A DNA stretch of 33,128 bases, taken from assembly GCF_000380965.1 (NCBI RefSeq), contig NZ_KB905604.1, positions 1 to 33,128 of the forward strand. Reading direction: 5' to 3'. The notes below the pieces were generated by a model. The model saw nothing but the letters and a program-made list of their open reading frames with translations. It was not told the DNA's origin and did not search any database. This DNA is from Paenibacillus ginsengihumi DSM 21568. GTDB lineage: Bacteria > Bacillota > Bacilli > Paenibacillales > NBRC-103111. Below are positions 32,986 through 33,128 of the stretch, piece by piece (positions within the stretch are counted from its first letter, which is position 1; each line of letters begins with the position of its first letter). The position numbers were made by a program, and so were the translations under genes.

Positions 32986-33128
32986 TTATCCCCAATCTTC
33001 CTTCCCGCGGTCTGCAGCAAGCTCCGCCATTCTCCGACGAGGCGCTTCTGCCGGCATCACACCGTCCTCCCGACGAGGCGCTTCTGCCGGCATCACACCG
33101 TCCTCCCGACGAGGCGCTTCTGCCGGCA
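32986..33128 (-). CDS. C-terminal fragment of an unknown protein with a 12-residue repeat
   Basis: An open frame enters from the right edge of the window and stops at TAA (32988-32986). The visible 47 codons read as two and a half copies of PAEAPRREDGVM followed by the tail RMAELAADRGKEDWG. The 36-bp DNA repeat keeps frame and the tail looks protein-like, which favours a real gene. No ribosome binding site or domain can be seen because the gene lies mostly outside. Non-coding repeat DNA that happens to be open is the alternative. Confidence 0.4.
   Translation of the reverse strand, partial: PAEAPRREDGVMPAEAPRREDGVMPAEAPRRRMAELAADRGKEDWG
33035..33128. repeat. 36-bp tandem repeat at the window edge
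   Basis: Units starting CGACGAGGCGCTTCTGCCGG at 33035, 33071 and 33107, identical as far as visible, continue past the window. The period is 36 bp, in frame with the partial minus-strand gene ending at 32986. Confidence 0.95.

Overview
The window looks like chromosomal DNA from a moderately high-GC Gram-positive Bacillales, most likely Paenibacillaceae (Paenibacillus/Cohnella-like). This rests on strong AAGGAGG-type ribosome binding sites with ATG/GTG/TTG starts, a YkkC/YkkD-like efflux pair, AraC plus siderophore-binding lipoprotein genes, an ABC sugar operon with GH130 and DUF1861, LacI control with a possible cre site, and an odhA-odhB pair. The genus is an inference and was not checked against any database.

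Left part (1-15.5 kb), all accessory or metabolic: the right end of an apparent IS256-type insertion sequence that cuts a dispersed repeat; a 41-bp tandem repeat; an iron-siderophore binding lipoprotein behind a near-perfect Fur box, with a frameshifted AraC regulator upstream; a GNAT acetyltransferase; a ykkC/ykkD-like SMR efflux pair behind a palindromic operator; a five-gene minus-strand operon (sugar-binding protein, two permeases, DUF1861, GH130 phosphorylase) with a divergent LacI regulator and two GTAACGTTAC operators; a small exported protein; a quinone-reductase-like MDR enzyme; a DedA protein; a Gfo/Idh/MocA oxidoreductase.

Middle (15.7-27.4 kb): an Hsp20 gene, then a complete type I-E CRISPR-Cas locus, all on the minus strand in the order cas3-cse1-cse2-cas7-cas5-cas6e-cas1-cas2, followed by an array of 16 intact repeats plus one degenerate repeat and 16 spacers of exactly 33 bp. 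Cas2 is fused to a DEDDh (DnaQ-like) exonuclease with all catalytic residues present. Its stop codon lies only 29 bp from the first repeat, so almost no separate leader exists. Upstream of cas3 lie a good extended -10 promoter, a perfect 34-bp AT-rich palindrome and three decayed type I-E repeats, one of which borders a motif resembling the main array's leader end.

Right part (27.4-33.1 kb): the odhB and odhA genes of 2-oxoglutarate dehydrogenase, flanked by two direct copies of a 210-bp dispersed element. Each copy holds four 19-bp palindromes (TGTTGYA-N5-TRCAACA) at identical 52/62/52-bp spacing, about whole turns of the helix, with compensatory changes in the hairpins between them. A third, truncated copy adjoins the IS end at the left of the window. 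This element family is the best candidate for something undescribed. The window ends in the 3' end of a minus-strand gene carrying a 12-residue repeat.
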